DNA from: Amblyomma americanum
Lineage: Eukaryota > Arthropoda > Arachnida > Ixodida > Ixodidae
Direction of reading: 5' to 3'
Assembly (NCBI RefSeq): GCF_052857255.1
Contig: NC_135500.1
Coordinates: 164,179,183-164,243,182, forward strand
Length of the DNA: 64,000 bases
Below are positions 45,915 to 57,299 of the stretch, piece by piece. Below the pieces are notes generated by a model that was given only the letters and a program-made list of their open reading frames with translations, had not been told where the DNA came from and ran no database searches. Numbering within the stretch: position 1 is the stretch's first letter; the number at the start of each line of letters is the position of its first letter. A program made the translations under genes and the position numbers.

Positions 45915-46040
45915 ATTCCCAGATGGGTCGAGAGAGGTCAAGTGGCCTTGTTACGTCATAACAACCTGCCCACCGCTGCAGGTGGAAATTTGTCCATCAT
46001 GGCAGGTGGCAGCTAAATTAATTATTAGTCGAGAAAGGTC
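45915..46040 (-). repeat. fragment of the composite tRNA-like element
   Basis: The complement of AGGTCAAGTGGCCTTGTTAC, ATAACAACCTGCCCACCG and TCATGGCAGGTGGCAGCTAA matches the 3' half of the family at 12918 and 40700. The tRNA-like box is absent. Confidence 0.45.
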
Positions 46041-46103
46041 ACGTCGCGTTGAAATTTTTCGCTGGAAAACTACAAATTGTCTTTATAAAAGCCTGATTTT
46101 AAT

Positions 46104-46200
46104 AAATGTTAAAAACTGCGCAAAAGACGAGGACATCGGTGAAGTCCTATGTTGTCTTTTGCGCAGTTTTAACATTTCTTGAGCTATGAACCAACGAGCC
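46104..46200 (-). mobile_element. foldback element, third family member
   Basis: The arm at 46104-46128 (AAATGTTAAAAACTGCGCAA...) is inverted at 46154-46177 with one extra A in the left arm. The outer side at 46178-46200, read on the minus strand, is GGCTCGTTGGTTCATAGCTC, matching the GGGCTAGTTGGTGCAT lead-in of the element at 13724. CTGCGCAAAAGAC in the arm parallels TAGCGCAAAGGAC at 9060. Confidence 0.6.
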
Positions 46201-46412
46201 AGCAAGAAGGTCCAACTGATTTTACTATTTTGGAGAAAAACTTTTTCATCTCGGTGGCAACAAAAATAGCGTGTCAAAGGATTAAGCATTTTTACCATTA
46301 CCACAAGACCGTATTTCCTGGCCTATTTTCGCCCTATGCAACACAGAATGGCCGGATTCAGAGAAAAATTAAGTCCCGCAATTTATGTAGCCTTTATTTT
46401 GTAATGATAGCG

Positions 46413-46622
46413 TCTGGGGTTTAACGTCCCAAAGTGACACGTGGTCTATGAAGAGCGCCGTAGCATGGGGATGCGGATTAAGTTAGATCTTGCTGGGTTC
46501 TTCAACGTTCGCTGACATTGCACGGCTCCCGCGCGTGTTTTCAATTCTAAGCCATGGAAAAGCTGCCGCCACGGACAGGATTTTATCCTGCGACGTTGCG
46601 ATCCGGCAGCCACTCAGCTATT
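46413..46622 (-). repeat. diverged Ruka-like SINE
   Basis: The complement of GGGGTTTAACGTCCCAAAGT, AGCGCCGTAGC, GGGTTCTTCAACGTTCGCTG and GATCCGGCAGCCACTCAGC follows the order of the copy at 36135. Head boxes are eroded. Confidence 0.55.
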
Positions 46623-47366
46623 GGGGGGGTTATTTTTTTGTATCTCCTTCCTGAGACTACGAATACATTCGAAAGTAAATGTTGCGCATCGGTGGCTGGG
46701 TTGTCCTTGCCGTATTTCACATACTTGTGATATATGACACACAGAAACGGAAGCTATTCTCATTCATTGCTTTATGAGTTAGCGGAGCGCTAACAATTCG
46801 TTTAAAATTACCTACAAACATATGGAAGCGGGAGACTAATAAAGACAAGATTTCACATCAGTATGGAGTACAATGGTTTAGAATTGCCGAAAGTACATTA
46901 CAGAAGCGCCAATCGGGTTTGTGTTGCTGAGACCTCAGTCTTCCCTCAGTTTTGTTGACGCGTGAACTAAGTGCCATTTCCCCGTTTTCTATCGCTCAGA
47001 GCTTTCAAAGACTAAATCTACGCGGTAGCACATCTCATTTGAATGAAAAAAAAAGAAAAATATGCCGTATTGAAAAAAAATGGGGCTGACCGGAGTCCTG
47101 AGCCGGTTCGGAACAGTTACTCTGAATCGTTTGGGTTTGGACTCAGTTCCAAGATGACAAAAAGAAAACATGGGTTCAATATGACTCCGGTTCCAGTCAA
47201 AAATACCGGTTCGTTTGCGGTTTCGTGTCCAGGTTCGGTTGCGGTCCGACACCCTGGTTGATCTTTCGTATTATTTGATAAACTAAGCGTTAAGGCCCAT
47301 TTGATCAGGAAATTATTATTTGCACATCAGTACGAGAGGTCTTTGTCTTGCACGAGGTCTAGGTCG

Positions 47367-47368
<2 letters not shown>

Positions 47369-47397
<29 letters not shown>

Positions 47398-47399
47398 AC
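47369..47399 (+). repeat. GAT trinucleotide microsatellite
   Basis: (GAT)n with one GAC interruption: TTGATGATGATGATGACGAT and onward. The flanking 47.5-47.9 kb includes a short GC-rich stretch with an 85-codon frame that I do not recognise. Confidence 0.8.
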
Positions 47400-48114
47400 A
47401 GCAACTAGTATTCTCTGAAATTCTTGGATGTAATTGTTACGGAAACAGTGTGCGCGAGACTACATTCTGTTATCCTGAGCTACAGTTGAATCCCAATGTG
47501 AACAACGAAATGAAGAGGAGTAACTCAATACCACAAATTTCTGAAGTGATAACCCAGTCCTCAGACAGGCAGGCTTCGCGAAGTTCTTGGTGTCGTCGTC
47601 GTCCCAAATAACGGAATGCCTAATGGCGGCGCTACTTCGGAATCACGAGGCCACCTTCCGGCAAATGGACGCGATGCGGGCCTCCGAGATCCAAGTTGGC
47701 TATGACTTAGGCAGAATCTTATCCTGTTTACCAAGTCCTATTTCCTACTGCGGTGCTTGGCTACACTCGAGCTCGGCAGACCACCAACGAACAGTGGCGA
47801 AGAAAATGCTCGTTTACGCGAGGCCTGGGAATTGGCCGAAATAAAGAAGCTCTCCTGATCCTGAAAAGCGATGTGAAAGGAAAAGGGGCCAGCGGACGGT
47901 ATAGTTTTGAAAGTCACTTAATCCTTTGTGGAGGAGAATACCGTGCGATTTTAATGGTTCCATTAAGCTTCTGTTTAAGCAGAGTATTCATGCTGATACA
48001 TTAGTTCTTTTCGGATTAACGGGCCTAGGGCCGCGTTAAAGCTGCTCCATCTTTAGAAATCCAGCCTTCTGCAAGAAATATATTGTACAGAACGGTAGTG
48101 CTAACTTTTTTCCC

Positions 48115-48356
48115 GTTAGCCATATGTCTCGGCTGCTGACCCGAAATACATAGGTGCATAGGTTCTATTCCGCCTGCGGTGGTCGCATTTCGATGGAGGC
48201 GAAATGCTAGAGGCCTGTGTACTGTGCGATGTCAGTGCACGTTAAATAACCCCTGGTGGTTCGAATTTATCTTGAGTCTCCAATACGGCGTCCCTCATTG
48301 TCTGAGTCACTTGGGATGTCAAACCAAACCAAACCAAATCAAACCAAATAGCATTT
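48115..48356 (+). repeat. Ruka-like SINE with AAACC-repeat tail
   Basis: Plus-strand copy. It has CGGCTGCTGACCCGAAATAC, GGTTCTATTCCG (decayed B box), GGTGGTCGCATTTCGATGGA, GTACTGTGCGATGTCAGTGC and GTTAAATAACCCCTGGTGGT, then a tail CAAACCAAACCAAACCAAAT. It has the same block order as 36135 in reverse orientation. Confidence 0.7.
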
Positions 48357-48699
48357 AGAAATATAAGTTGCTCGTCCCCGAATTGAGCGTAAAAGTTTTC
48401 TGGGAATGTTAGACACAAGCACGCGTACAATAAGCCCGCTTTGCATAAAACATAAATTTCATGCTTCACAATATTATTATGTCTTGTTCAATTAATATGG
48501 AACCAGTGCTTCAGTCACAGCGCTGTGTTACCTTGAACAACGCGGCGTGCCTTCTCGTGGTTGTTTTGTTTACCGTCGTTTCGCGTTATTTATTAACGCC
48601 TCCAGCAAAACCCCTGGCGCTTCATATCAGTCTTTTTTTTCGTTTGCCGCTCATTCTGAACACCCATAACGCGGCTGGTGTGTGAACACGGAGCACGGA

Positions 48700-49350
48700 G
48701 GCCTAGCGAAAAGACAAAATCATCCTGCAAGCACAGCACACTACAGTTGAGCCAGCGAGGACCGAAACAAAGCTACGCGAAGTTGTGCGCGCGCGGGGAT
48801 ACCCGCTCTGAATAATTTCGCGCTTGCTCCTTCGGAACGAGCAGATGCGAGGAAGAGGAGGTTAAGCAGTAAGGGAGGAGAAAGAGGGAGCAGAGTGGAG
48901 AGTATGGGGTAGCGCGGTGAAAGAAGGAAGGGGAGAGAGGCGGAGAGAAACACATTCTGCTCGCAGTGCCTGCAGGCCAGCCAAGCTAGCCGGTCGTCGA
49001 GGCGCGGCGGGACGGCGGACCCGGTCCGCCCTGGACGAGACGTGTCGACACTGAAAATATACGTCGCTTTAATTATGCGCCGGGCTATCAGGGCCGTATA
49101 TATACTCGGCACATACGGCCCTGCCCCGCGCCGCAAGCCTGCCGGGCCGACGCGAGCTTCGCGCTTAGCGCCGATGTTTAATGTCTCGCTGCACGGCTCC
49201 AATGGTTCTGCGTCGCTCCCGCGGCTGCGGGTTCGCGGCGCGGTGCTTCACCCCCCCCCCCCCCCCCCCCCCCCCCCCGTCCTTTTTCCACCGCCATCGG
49301 CAGCTCCGGTCCCTGTTCCCGGGAGTCCACTTCGCGCCGCGTGAGTCGGT
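48700..49350. promoter_or_regulatory. GC-rich island with 28-C run and TATA-containing hairpin
   Basis: High G+C and CpG, GA-rich on one side. AGGGCCGTAT near 49090-49099 is inverted as ATACGGCCCT near 49113-49122 around TATATACTCGGCAC. The C homopolymer spans 49251-49278. Open frames on both strands show no domain. A CpG-island-like regulatory role is possible but unproven. Confidence 0.25.
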
Positions 49351-51781
49351 TCAATTTCGGACGACGACCATAAAGCACTGCGTGCAATGGTCTGCATAGA
49401 GACTCCATGTGTGTACAGCCCGTACGTATCTCTGAGCTAGCTGTATTTAGGCTATGCGCAGTAGAGTTGTGGCCCATTAGCAACGAACGGAATACGTAGA
49501 GGGAAGAAAGAAGCGCGGGTTTAATTGGACTACCTTGGAGCTTAATTAGCGATATTAAATAAGTCGTGAAAATGTTACACCCTCTTGCAGCAATGTGTCG
49601 CCACGGTAAGGAGAATTAGTGCGTGTTCATTTCTGTGTTGGCGCGAGTGTGACAGAGACAAAGCCAAAAAAGAATGTCAGTCAGGAGCAAAAAGACATCG
49701 TGCACAGAAGCGGGAGAAGTACAAGCAGAGAACGCACGGAAAATGGTGAGTAAGTGCAAAGATGTTAGGCAGAGTTGTGTCCAGTTGGCTACCCTGTGCG
49801 TGCAGGAAGAGGATAAAGCAACTTGTAGACTTCACACACACACAGAGCGGTGACGTGCGAACTTAATAAACTGCTTCTGAGCAGAGTTGGATACAGGTGG
49901 ACCTGAGGCAGCAGGAGGAATTAGTGCGCATCCAATGGTGAGCCCAGGGTCTTACTGTGGCTGAAGGAATGGCGTGCTGTCTCGCTGGCATAGCCAGCCC
50001 GCGGTGTCAAGAGTGGGATGGGTGAAAAGGAGGAGTGCATAGGCTTTACAGAAGGGCTTTTTGATATCCGCAGCCGTGGTTGACTAAGGTGTGCCATTCA
50101 CAACAAATACGAATGCTCATTCAGGTTTGTGTGTATTAGCGTGCGCGTAAAGATTTACGCACGCAAGAAAATTGGAAGAGGGGCGGAGGCGGTTTGGCGA
50201 GCACGGCTGTAACTTCATCTTTGGTGTGCTCACTTTGCGGTCTTACGAAAGCGGTTCTTTCATTACGCTAAACGTGGGCCGTCTCTCAGGAAATCAGTGT
50301 GCTAAAAACAACCAAATATCGAAAAAACACAAGCATTGTAACCGCTATTTCGAAGGAAAATGTGGCTAAGGTGGTTTATTCCATGACTCCACAAACATCC
50401 TTGATGATATTCCAGAATTAGTGTCGCCTGAAGAGAGCTACTGATTTTCTAAATGTCTGAAATTTGTCGCATTACTTTTCTTTTTTTTTTCCCTCGCTAC
50501 CTCTCCCTACGCCAACAAATGAACAATCTCATCCTTCTTTTGTAGCTTGTTTCGCGTGTATCGGGTCTCAATTAATATTCTTTTAGGTATCAGTGTCACT
50601 GATCAATCTTCTTTTCCCTCGGCCAGATACATTACCAGCCCGTTGCAGGCGTCTCGCTTGCCGGCTGAGAAACGAGCCATTTATATTCCCGATCGGTAAA
50701 CGAGAGTTCGAGTTACCTACCCGCCTTCCCCTTCCTTTCAAAGATCGCCCGAAAACTTCTCCTCTTGCTCTCAGTTCATGCAGACAACGCCGATCAATTC
50801 TTTTTAATCAAGTGGTATAGCCATTAATAACTGCTTAGCACTGATGTCTCCATGGAAGGAAAGAAGTATTGAGAAGCTTGCCACTGAGCCCGGCTACTAA
50901 GCCATCTTGTTCCGCCTGCATGAACGGAAATGGAAGAACAAAGAGGAATACAGGAGCGAACACATTCGAGCTGTACACAGTGTGGAACAGAGTTTGAATT
51001 TGCCGTGACCAGGTTCACCGCAATCATTATCCCTATTTTTATGTGTTTATTTCGCAATGACGTCGTCTTTTTTCCTTCAAAAACAGGTGAAGCATATGTT
51101 TTCCTTTGTCTTTAGTTGGACGTCCATTTCACAAATATGATATGAAAGGGCCCCATTATGTACAGCCTATTTTGTGTTCGATCCGATTCTTTCTATTGGC
51201 AGATCTGTCCTACATGTCTAGGGAATAAATAAAATAACCATTAGCGTGCTTTATTGAAGACTAGCAATACACATTGAAAAAAAAAAAGCATGTTGTATAA
51301 TAGCGCAAGTTTCACCGCCGATGAAATGGGACAGGATGAATAAACAAATTCGAGCGTAACAATGGAAGACAGTCTTACTCTGCCTTCTCCTTCTTTCATT
51401 ACGTACGAAGAACGAACTCGCAAGTATATGTTATAACACTTGCATGCGGAAGAGCGCGATAAGACGTGACAGCAAATGTTGAAGCGGGCAAACTTAGCAG
51501 CCTCACAACTCGCGCATGTCGAAAAGTTTTCAACTCACTCGATACGAATCTTTATGACTTTCGTTCTCAGCTCGATGTCGACAGGTGATTACGTCCATAC
51601 AAAAGAAGCCTAACTCTACCCCTATTTGTCTTTCGAGGTTCAGAGTTATAGCTCTTCTGAAAGTTCTTCCTCGCTCGGGAGCAGAGGCGAAATTTGAGTG
51701 CGGTTATCTCTTTTCTAAAGATCTAAATTGCTGTACTTCGATGCATTTTCGTTCTTAACACAGAGGAACAGCAGATCATCA

Positions 51782-51810
51782 AGATTACACACATGGAGTG
51801 TGTGTAATCT
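51782..51810. repeat. 11-bp hairpin
   Basis: AGATTACACAC at 51782-51792 is perfectly inverted at 51800-51810 with a 7-nt loop; a partial third copy (GTGTGTAATA) follows at about 51831. Confidence 0.5.
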
Positions 51811-52989
51811 AGCCAATTTTTCAATTTTTTGTGTGTAATATAGAGCTTAAGACAAGTATGTACTTTCAGAAATCAGTTCTTGTCCTCCTGGAAGCGGATG
51901 CGGAGCGCATGGCCTTTTTTTAGGCGAGATGTCACCTTGTTCCGGATTGTCAATGTATAGAGTGACAAAGCACCGTACAACAGGCGTAAATAAATTATTT
52001 GTCTTTCATGTGTGCACAAGACATGTAGTTCACGTAAATGGATAGCACTTCTTATCCATTTGAGAAAGTATGAAGCGCTTGTTTTCATAAAAAATTTGAA
52101 AAATTACTCAAGCGACGCAAACCATCAGCGGAGCAGTGCCGCATCTATTTTGTATGCCGATATTGTGTATTCGCTGTGTAAGCTGGCGCCAAGTCATCGC
52201 CGTGGGCTCCTACCTTTATCTATTTAACCACAAATGAAGTTCGCCGCTAAAACAGCAGAGCAAGACCGCTAAATGTAGTCAAACAAGAATCGCACATGTA
52301 CGTCCATGGAACGGAAGTGTTTATCGCTGAAGAACACTCGGTACTCAAATGCCTGGCAGTGGCAGCTGCTAGCTGGATTCTACGTTACAAATGACTACAG
52401 TTATTTGAGTGTGTCTCCTGTCTTAACGACTGTCTCAACGTACAGGACCGCAAGTCGGACTATCTTGGCGTTTCCCTGGTTACTGAACTTCTGCATTGTT
52501 TCATATTACGGTTCAGCAAAGAGCACAAAAACGCGTTTGGTTTTATTCTGTGAGGCGGCGCTAAATAAACAGAGTAACGATGCAAACACGAAATACGTCC
52601 TTAAATATTTCGCACCACTATTGCGGATGATATATTTCTAGGCGAGTTCCTGACATGGGTTATGAGTGAGCGGATGTGCTTCTTTGGTATACTTGGGCTC
52701 GTTCGACTAGCAAGTGATGTCGGCCACGTTGGCGGATCATGGCCCAGCGAGAAGTCAATATGCAAAACGAGAGCAGCGTCTGCCATAATAGCTCGCAGTT
52801 CTTGCTGCTATATGCTTTCGTCTTTGTGTTCCTTTCCACATGTCCTTAATGAGCACAAGCTTTTCTCTCATCACATATTTTGTTCACGACAACGGTATTA
52901 AAAGCTCCAGGAAACTGTCCACTCTCAGGCAGGATAATAACTAGGAGGATAATCTCAGAAATGAGAACCTAACTATGGCAGAGCATGCG

Positions 52990-53600
52990 GCTTTTTGTTT
53001 TCGGCGCTCTCGGCTATCTTGGCCGCTCACCCTGAGCGTTCATCGTAGTGACGGGTAGAAATGAAGGCTGCAGAAGACGGCGACATCATCAGACGTCCAT
53101 CCGCAGCTTAAATCATCATCACCTTCGCTGCTGCCTTCGGGGGATTCTCCTATGCAACCGCGAGCAAGAAAGGCGTACCAGCAGCAGCTCCCATCCGAAC
53201 GCGAGCGATCTCATGAGGCGCGTCTAATCGCCCCGATATATCTCGAGCTAATCCCTTCATTTTTCGGCCGTTAGAATGAAGACACCCGGGCGGGCTCTCG
53301 GAAACCGAAAGCGGAGTCAGAGGCTCAGTAAAAGAGAAGCACAAAAGAAACGCAGGAAGATGAGGGAGAGAGAGAGGGCGAGACAGAGGAAGGGAGTGAC
53401 GCGGTGAGTTACGCGTGGAGAACGTCATCGATTCGTTATTTGTCAGGCGTTAATGAGAAGCGATTGCCCCATTACCACACTCGCGCGATTTAATCGCTGA
53501 AGCTGCCGCGTTGGCCAGTGTCGATGCGGCGCTAGGAAACAGCGCCGAGAAAGGATATCTGCGGCACGGATTTGTGAGGAATCTTTCGCTGTTTTCCTCT
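52990..53600. other. GC/GA-rich intronic stretch
   Basis: GC-rich with a GAGAGAGAGAG tract near 53367-53377 and several CpG. No coding domain seen. Grouped with the other islands of this intron. Confidence 0.25.
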
Positions 53601-55729
53601 TGTTTCCTACCACTCTCCACGATATATTCTTGTTGCGCAGCCGGATTTCAAAGAGAGACGTTATACTCTGCGGTGAGGTTTCCTTGGGGTTACGACTAGA
53701 ATACAGGCATGCCTCTTTAATATGGACTCCTTGGTTCCCGAGCAAAAGTGGCCATAAGACGAGTCGTCCGTAATAACGAATCATGAAGAAAAAAGAATAT
53801 TCTTAAAAAAAAAACGCTTCATGGTTGTGGACTGCTTCTGTGCATAGCGGCGAGCAGTGAAGTGAAAATTCGCAAACTTGAAAGCTCCAGTTGCCATATT
53901 CTGATCGCCGTTATCATTATCATTATCAATAAAACCAGTTCATTAAAAGTGGTCCATGAGACCTGTGATGTCGCCTTTTGGCGGGATGGAGCACCTTCTA
54001 CTACGACTTTTCTTACCCAAGCAACTCTGCAGTCACTCGGTAGACAGGTGCTGTACTTGGTTTTCAGCGTAATGCGCGAATAACGTTTTTCGAAGCCGTT
54101 CATACCATGCGTGAAATGGCAAGACGAGTCGACCTGGGCGTCTTGTCACTATAAAGCATGTGACAACGTACAAAAAGGCCATTACTACGGCACTGGCACT
54201 TTAGCACTGCCTTTCGCGCTGGTGTTCCGAACTCATAATACAAGGGGCAGAACATCTGGCATAGGCAATAGGGATTTTGCTCTCATCGCTGTTCTTCTTA
54301 ACGTTAGAAAACTATTTGTGTCCCAACGGGCTTCATACATTTCCGCCCTGTCCATTGTCCGGACAGCGAGTTCTCACACTAAAGACGCGCTAATGCACTG
54401 AAAATGTTCGGCTACAGAAAAATTGTCTGTAATTCGAGTCTTCGATATTAAAGCGGTTCGTATTAACGTGGTTCTGCGGTGTGCATACTGCCATATATAT
54501 TTAGTACCTTTTCAAGACGACGGAGGTGTTAGTCAAACACACAGGCCTTCCCTTTCTTGTTTTTTTTTTGTAAAGGAGGGCAGGCATTGGTTAGGTGCTC
54601 TATCACGCATTTTGCCTGCTCCTGCTTGGTTTGCGCACGCACTGTAAGCCAAAATAAAGGTAATAAAAAAAACGTTGTGAGACGTTACGCAACGTCAATA
54701 ATCGCCTAGCTAATTCCCCTCAGCTATGGTATCTTTTTTTGGTTTCTCAAAAGGGTTTTCCGGTCAGTCTCACTTTTAAAGGAGTGAGGAAATACTCGAC
54801 AGAAGTTTTGAAATCATCGCTTTCTCCTAACTAATCCCATTTAGCAAGAAACAAATATTGCAGAAAATTTTGATATTGTCCTTGTGTCACGATCAACAGT
54901 TACGAAAAGGAAAGTTGAAGCGAAATTCAGTAAAAATTAGCCAGATTAAAAAGCTCGAAATGTCTCTTTTAGCGCGAGAATCTGGGGCAAAACGAGACAG
55001 GGCACGGGGGAAAATTAGACGCTGTCCCAAAGAATCACTGAGTCTCACAATGCCTTTCAGATAATTCGCTTCATAGGAACCTGCACAATCTCTAAACACC
55101 GTATCCAGACCAAACCCAGCCCCGTTTTCTTCCTTGACCCACAACAGAATAGTCAATTTTACAGCGAGGCTCTGCATGTAGGCTGGGTCCACAATTCTTT
55201 TCGATTGCCTACCTTCTTTGAAACTTTTTGTTTTAGTGTCACAGCTCTAGCTCTTTCGCTTCGTCTCTGCCGAATGGATAAGCGATTCGCATAGTAACGT
55301 ATTCGTTGAACCGCTACCCATGAATGAAACTGCGGCCTTCGGTCGCGTAGGTAAGCACCCAACACATTTTTATGGCTGCTCGCTGAAGAGTCAAGCGCAC
55401 TGAATGGTTAAACAGCCAAATTTAAGCCTCGATATTTCTTTACAGTGTGTTTACTTACTTTTCTAAAAGTGTTGAATGTGTACATCTACATAAAAGATTT
55501 CAGTGAGGCTACTTTTTCTTCCCAAAATTTCCTCTTCTGTCTCACATAGTTTCAGCGCAACACAGCTCAGCGGCGCTATTGCTGCAACACCACTGGCAGG
55601 TTGCGTTAAGCGTACCGTCCGCAATGAACTTCTCCTATCGATAGGCATCTCTTTATCGATCCTTCAACGGCCGCTGATCGTACTCGTGTTAGTCGAAATA
55701 GAAATTCAGGCAGAGAAATCACTGCTCAC

Positions 55730-56046
55730 CGTAGACAACCAGCTCGGTTTCGGCCCTGTCCTGGCGGGCGGAGTTGTTCACGAGGCAGTAGTACTTTCCG
55801 GCATCGTCGGCCACCACTGAACGGATGACGAGGTTTCCCGAGGACATGCTTACTCGAGCTCCATCTAAGGGCACGGGTCGGGGTCGGCCCCCACCCCCGA
55901 GGAGTCGCCGTCGCGGCGCCTCAGCCATTGGTACGAAGGCAGCGGGTAGCCCTGTGCCACGCAGGGAAGCACCGCCTCCGTGTGCTCCAGCGCCGTCACC
56001 TGGCCCAGCCGGTGAGTGATCCGAGGAGGCACCATGTTGTGCGGCT
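55730..56046 (-). CDS. Dscam-like exon: Ig3, with a one-base frameshift
   Basis: The acceptor TCTTTACAG precedes 56046 and the donor G|GTGAGC follows 55730. The first frame reads EPHNMVPPRITHRLGQVTAL, then EAVLPCVAQGYPLPSYQWLR with the first Ig cysteine and core tryptophan, and ends at a TAG (55867-55865). The second frame carries PLDGARVSMSSGNLVIRSVV and DDAGKYYCLVNNSARQDRAE, the rest of a standard Dscam Ig3 including the second cysteine, ending LVVYG. At 317 bp it is one base short of a multiple of three, while all six other exons are exact multiples and phase 1. The shift falls between the tryptophan and GARVSM, around GGGGGTGGGGG (complement of 55888-55898). A homopolymer error is the simplest reading; a real null allele is the alternative. 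Confidence 0.88.
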
Positions 56047-56640
56047 CTGTAAAGAGAAGACAGGTGCACCAAAGTTAGTGCTTTCTACACCGATCATAAC
56101 TTGCATTTCTGAAGAAATCAGGAAAGCAAAGCCTTGCTGCAGTGCAGTGAATTGGCCTCGGACAAAATAGAACCAGTAGAACATGGTTAGAATAATAGGT
56201 CACGTTCATTGCTGCTCATCATTTCCCACCTGCTGCATGACAATTTCAACGCCACATATTTTTGCTCACTGGCTGATAGTGAACTGTGCGACACTCTAAA
56301 ATGCATTTTCGTTCATCTATTTGATGGACGGTCAGTTTACTAGTGCATATTCAGGCGAAGCAAATTGCTTTCCGAGCATGCCTAACAAGAAAACATTGTT
56401 ATTAGAATGCGTGCATAAAAAAATTGGCTGTGGTTAAGCTCTGGTTAAACCTAGAGTGACGCGATAGCACCATATGGCCGAGTCGAGCTCGCTCAGACAA
56501 ATTGCGAAGTCAGTCTTTCGCCGCTTCGTATGGCTGGGCGTTCCTTCTTCATATTCGTCGCACTTGACACGGCGCATGCGCACAGCTGTTCGTTGCATCT
56601 GTTACGTGCCGCGCCGCTGGCAGCAGCAGCTGATCCGCAC

Positions 56641-56712
56641 CACGTGACCAACCCACGTGACGAACGACCGCGCCACGTGAACAACCCACGGGACCAACCA
56701 CGTGAACAACGG
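56641..56712 (+). repeat. minisatellite with four CACGTG E-boxes
   Basis: Imperfect units of the type CCACGTGAACAACC repeat about five times, giving perfect CACGTG at 56641, 56654, 56674 and 56699 plus a mutated CACGGG. CACGTG is the palindromic E-box bound by bHLH and bHLH-PAS factors. The cluster lies about 600 bp upstream of the Ig3 exon within the intron. Confidence 0.6.
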
Positions 56713-57299
56713 TGCCGCCACGGAGCTCAAGTGGTGCCACGTAGATGAAGTAGTGCCACGCTGAGGGGTCGAAGAGGTGGCGTAGTGTAGCTATCGCTAC
56801 AAAAATAAGGTGCTGGTAGTAGCTCGAATCAGTTCTTGTACAATAGAGCTACTGGATCTAAAAGCTTGTCTGAAAGAATGAGGCCAAATCGTTCACGGCA
56901 AAGCTGCAGAATCTACGCTTCAATTCCCAAAAAAGGCTATGGTAGCCGACGAGGCGCAACATGGTCAAACGCTTCAGTCAGCAGTAAGGCAATGAAACGT
57001 CATAGCGTCAAAACGCCATTAGGTTATGAAACGTCACAACGTAGCACGCACAGGAAACCACACTTCGCGGCGCCCATTTCCACTGCATTGCAAAGTACTG
57101 CAAGAAGCTACCATTGGGCTGTCTAGTAAACCACCAACAAATGACGTATACAGTTCTCGCCTTCTTACGCTTGCGTCGCATCGTTTTCAGAATGTGCTTA
57201 ACCCGGTGCATATCGCTGCAGGCTGGACGTGCTTGTTCTACGTGACACTTTAGAGAGCTTAACCTTCAAGCGAACGCAACGAACGCTGCATTCATGCGT

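Larger units (their letters stand above)
21717..55729 (-). other. about 34-kb intron between Ig3 and Ig4 exons
   Basis: No further Ig exon was found in this intron. Its content is mobile elements, listed separately, set in AT-rich sequence. Stretches where I see nothing beyond AT-rich intron are 25.75-26.55, 28.98-30.25, 31.3-32.1, 33.35-34.2, 38.65-39.9, 44.15-45.9, 46.65-47.5, 49.6-53.0 and 53.7-55.7 kb, apart from small items noted separately. GC-rich islands are at about 23.2-24.35, 26.55-27.4, 30.3-31.3, 40.0-40.35, 41.6-42.1, 48.7-49.35 and 53.0-53.6 kb. Confidence 0.75.

Noticed and set aside
47587..47844. 85-codon plus-strand frame in a GC-rich stretch
   Set aside because: No domain recognised, no exon borders, and it lies beside a microsatellite in a repeat-dense region.
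55503..56170. Plus-strand open frames over the Ig3 exon
   Set aside because: Antisense shadows of the exon; the Ig motifs are only on the minus strand.
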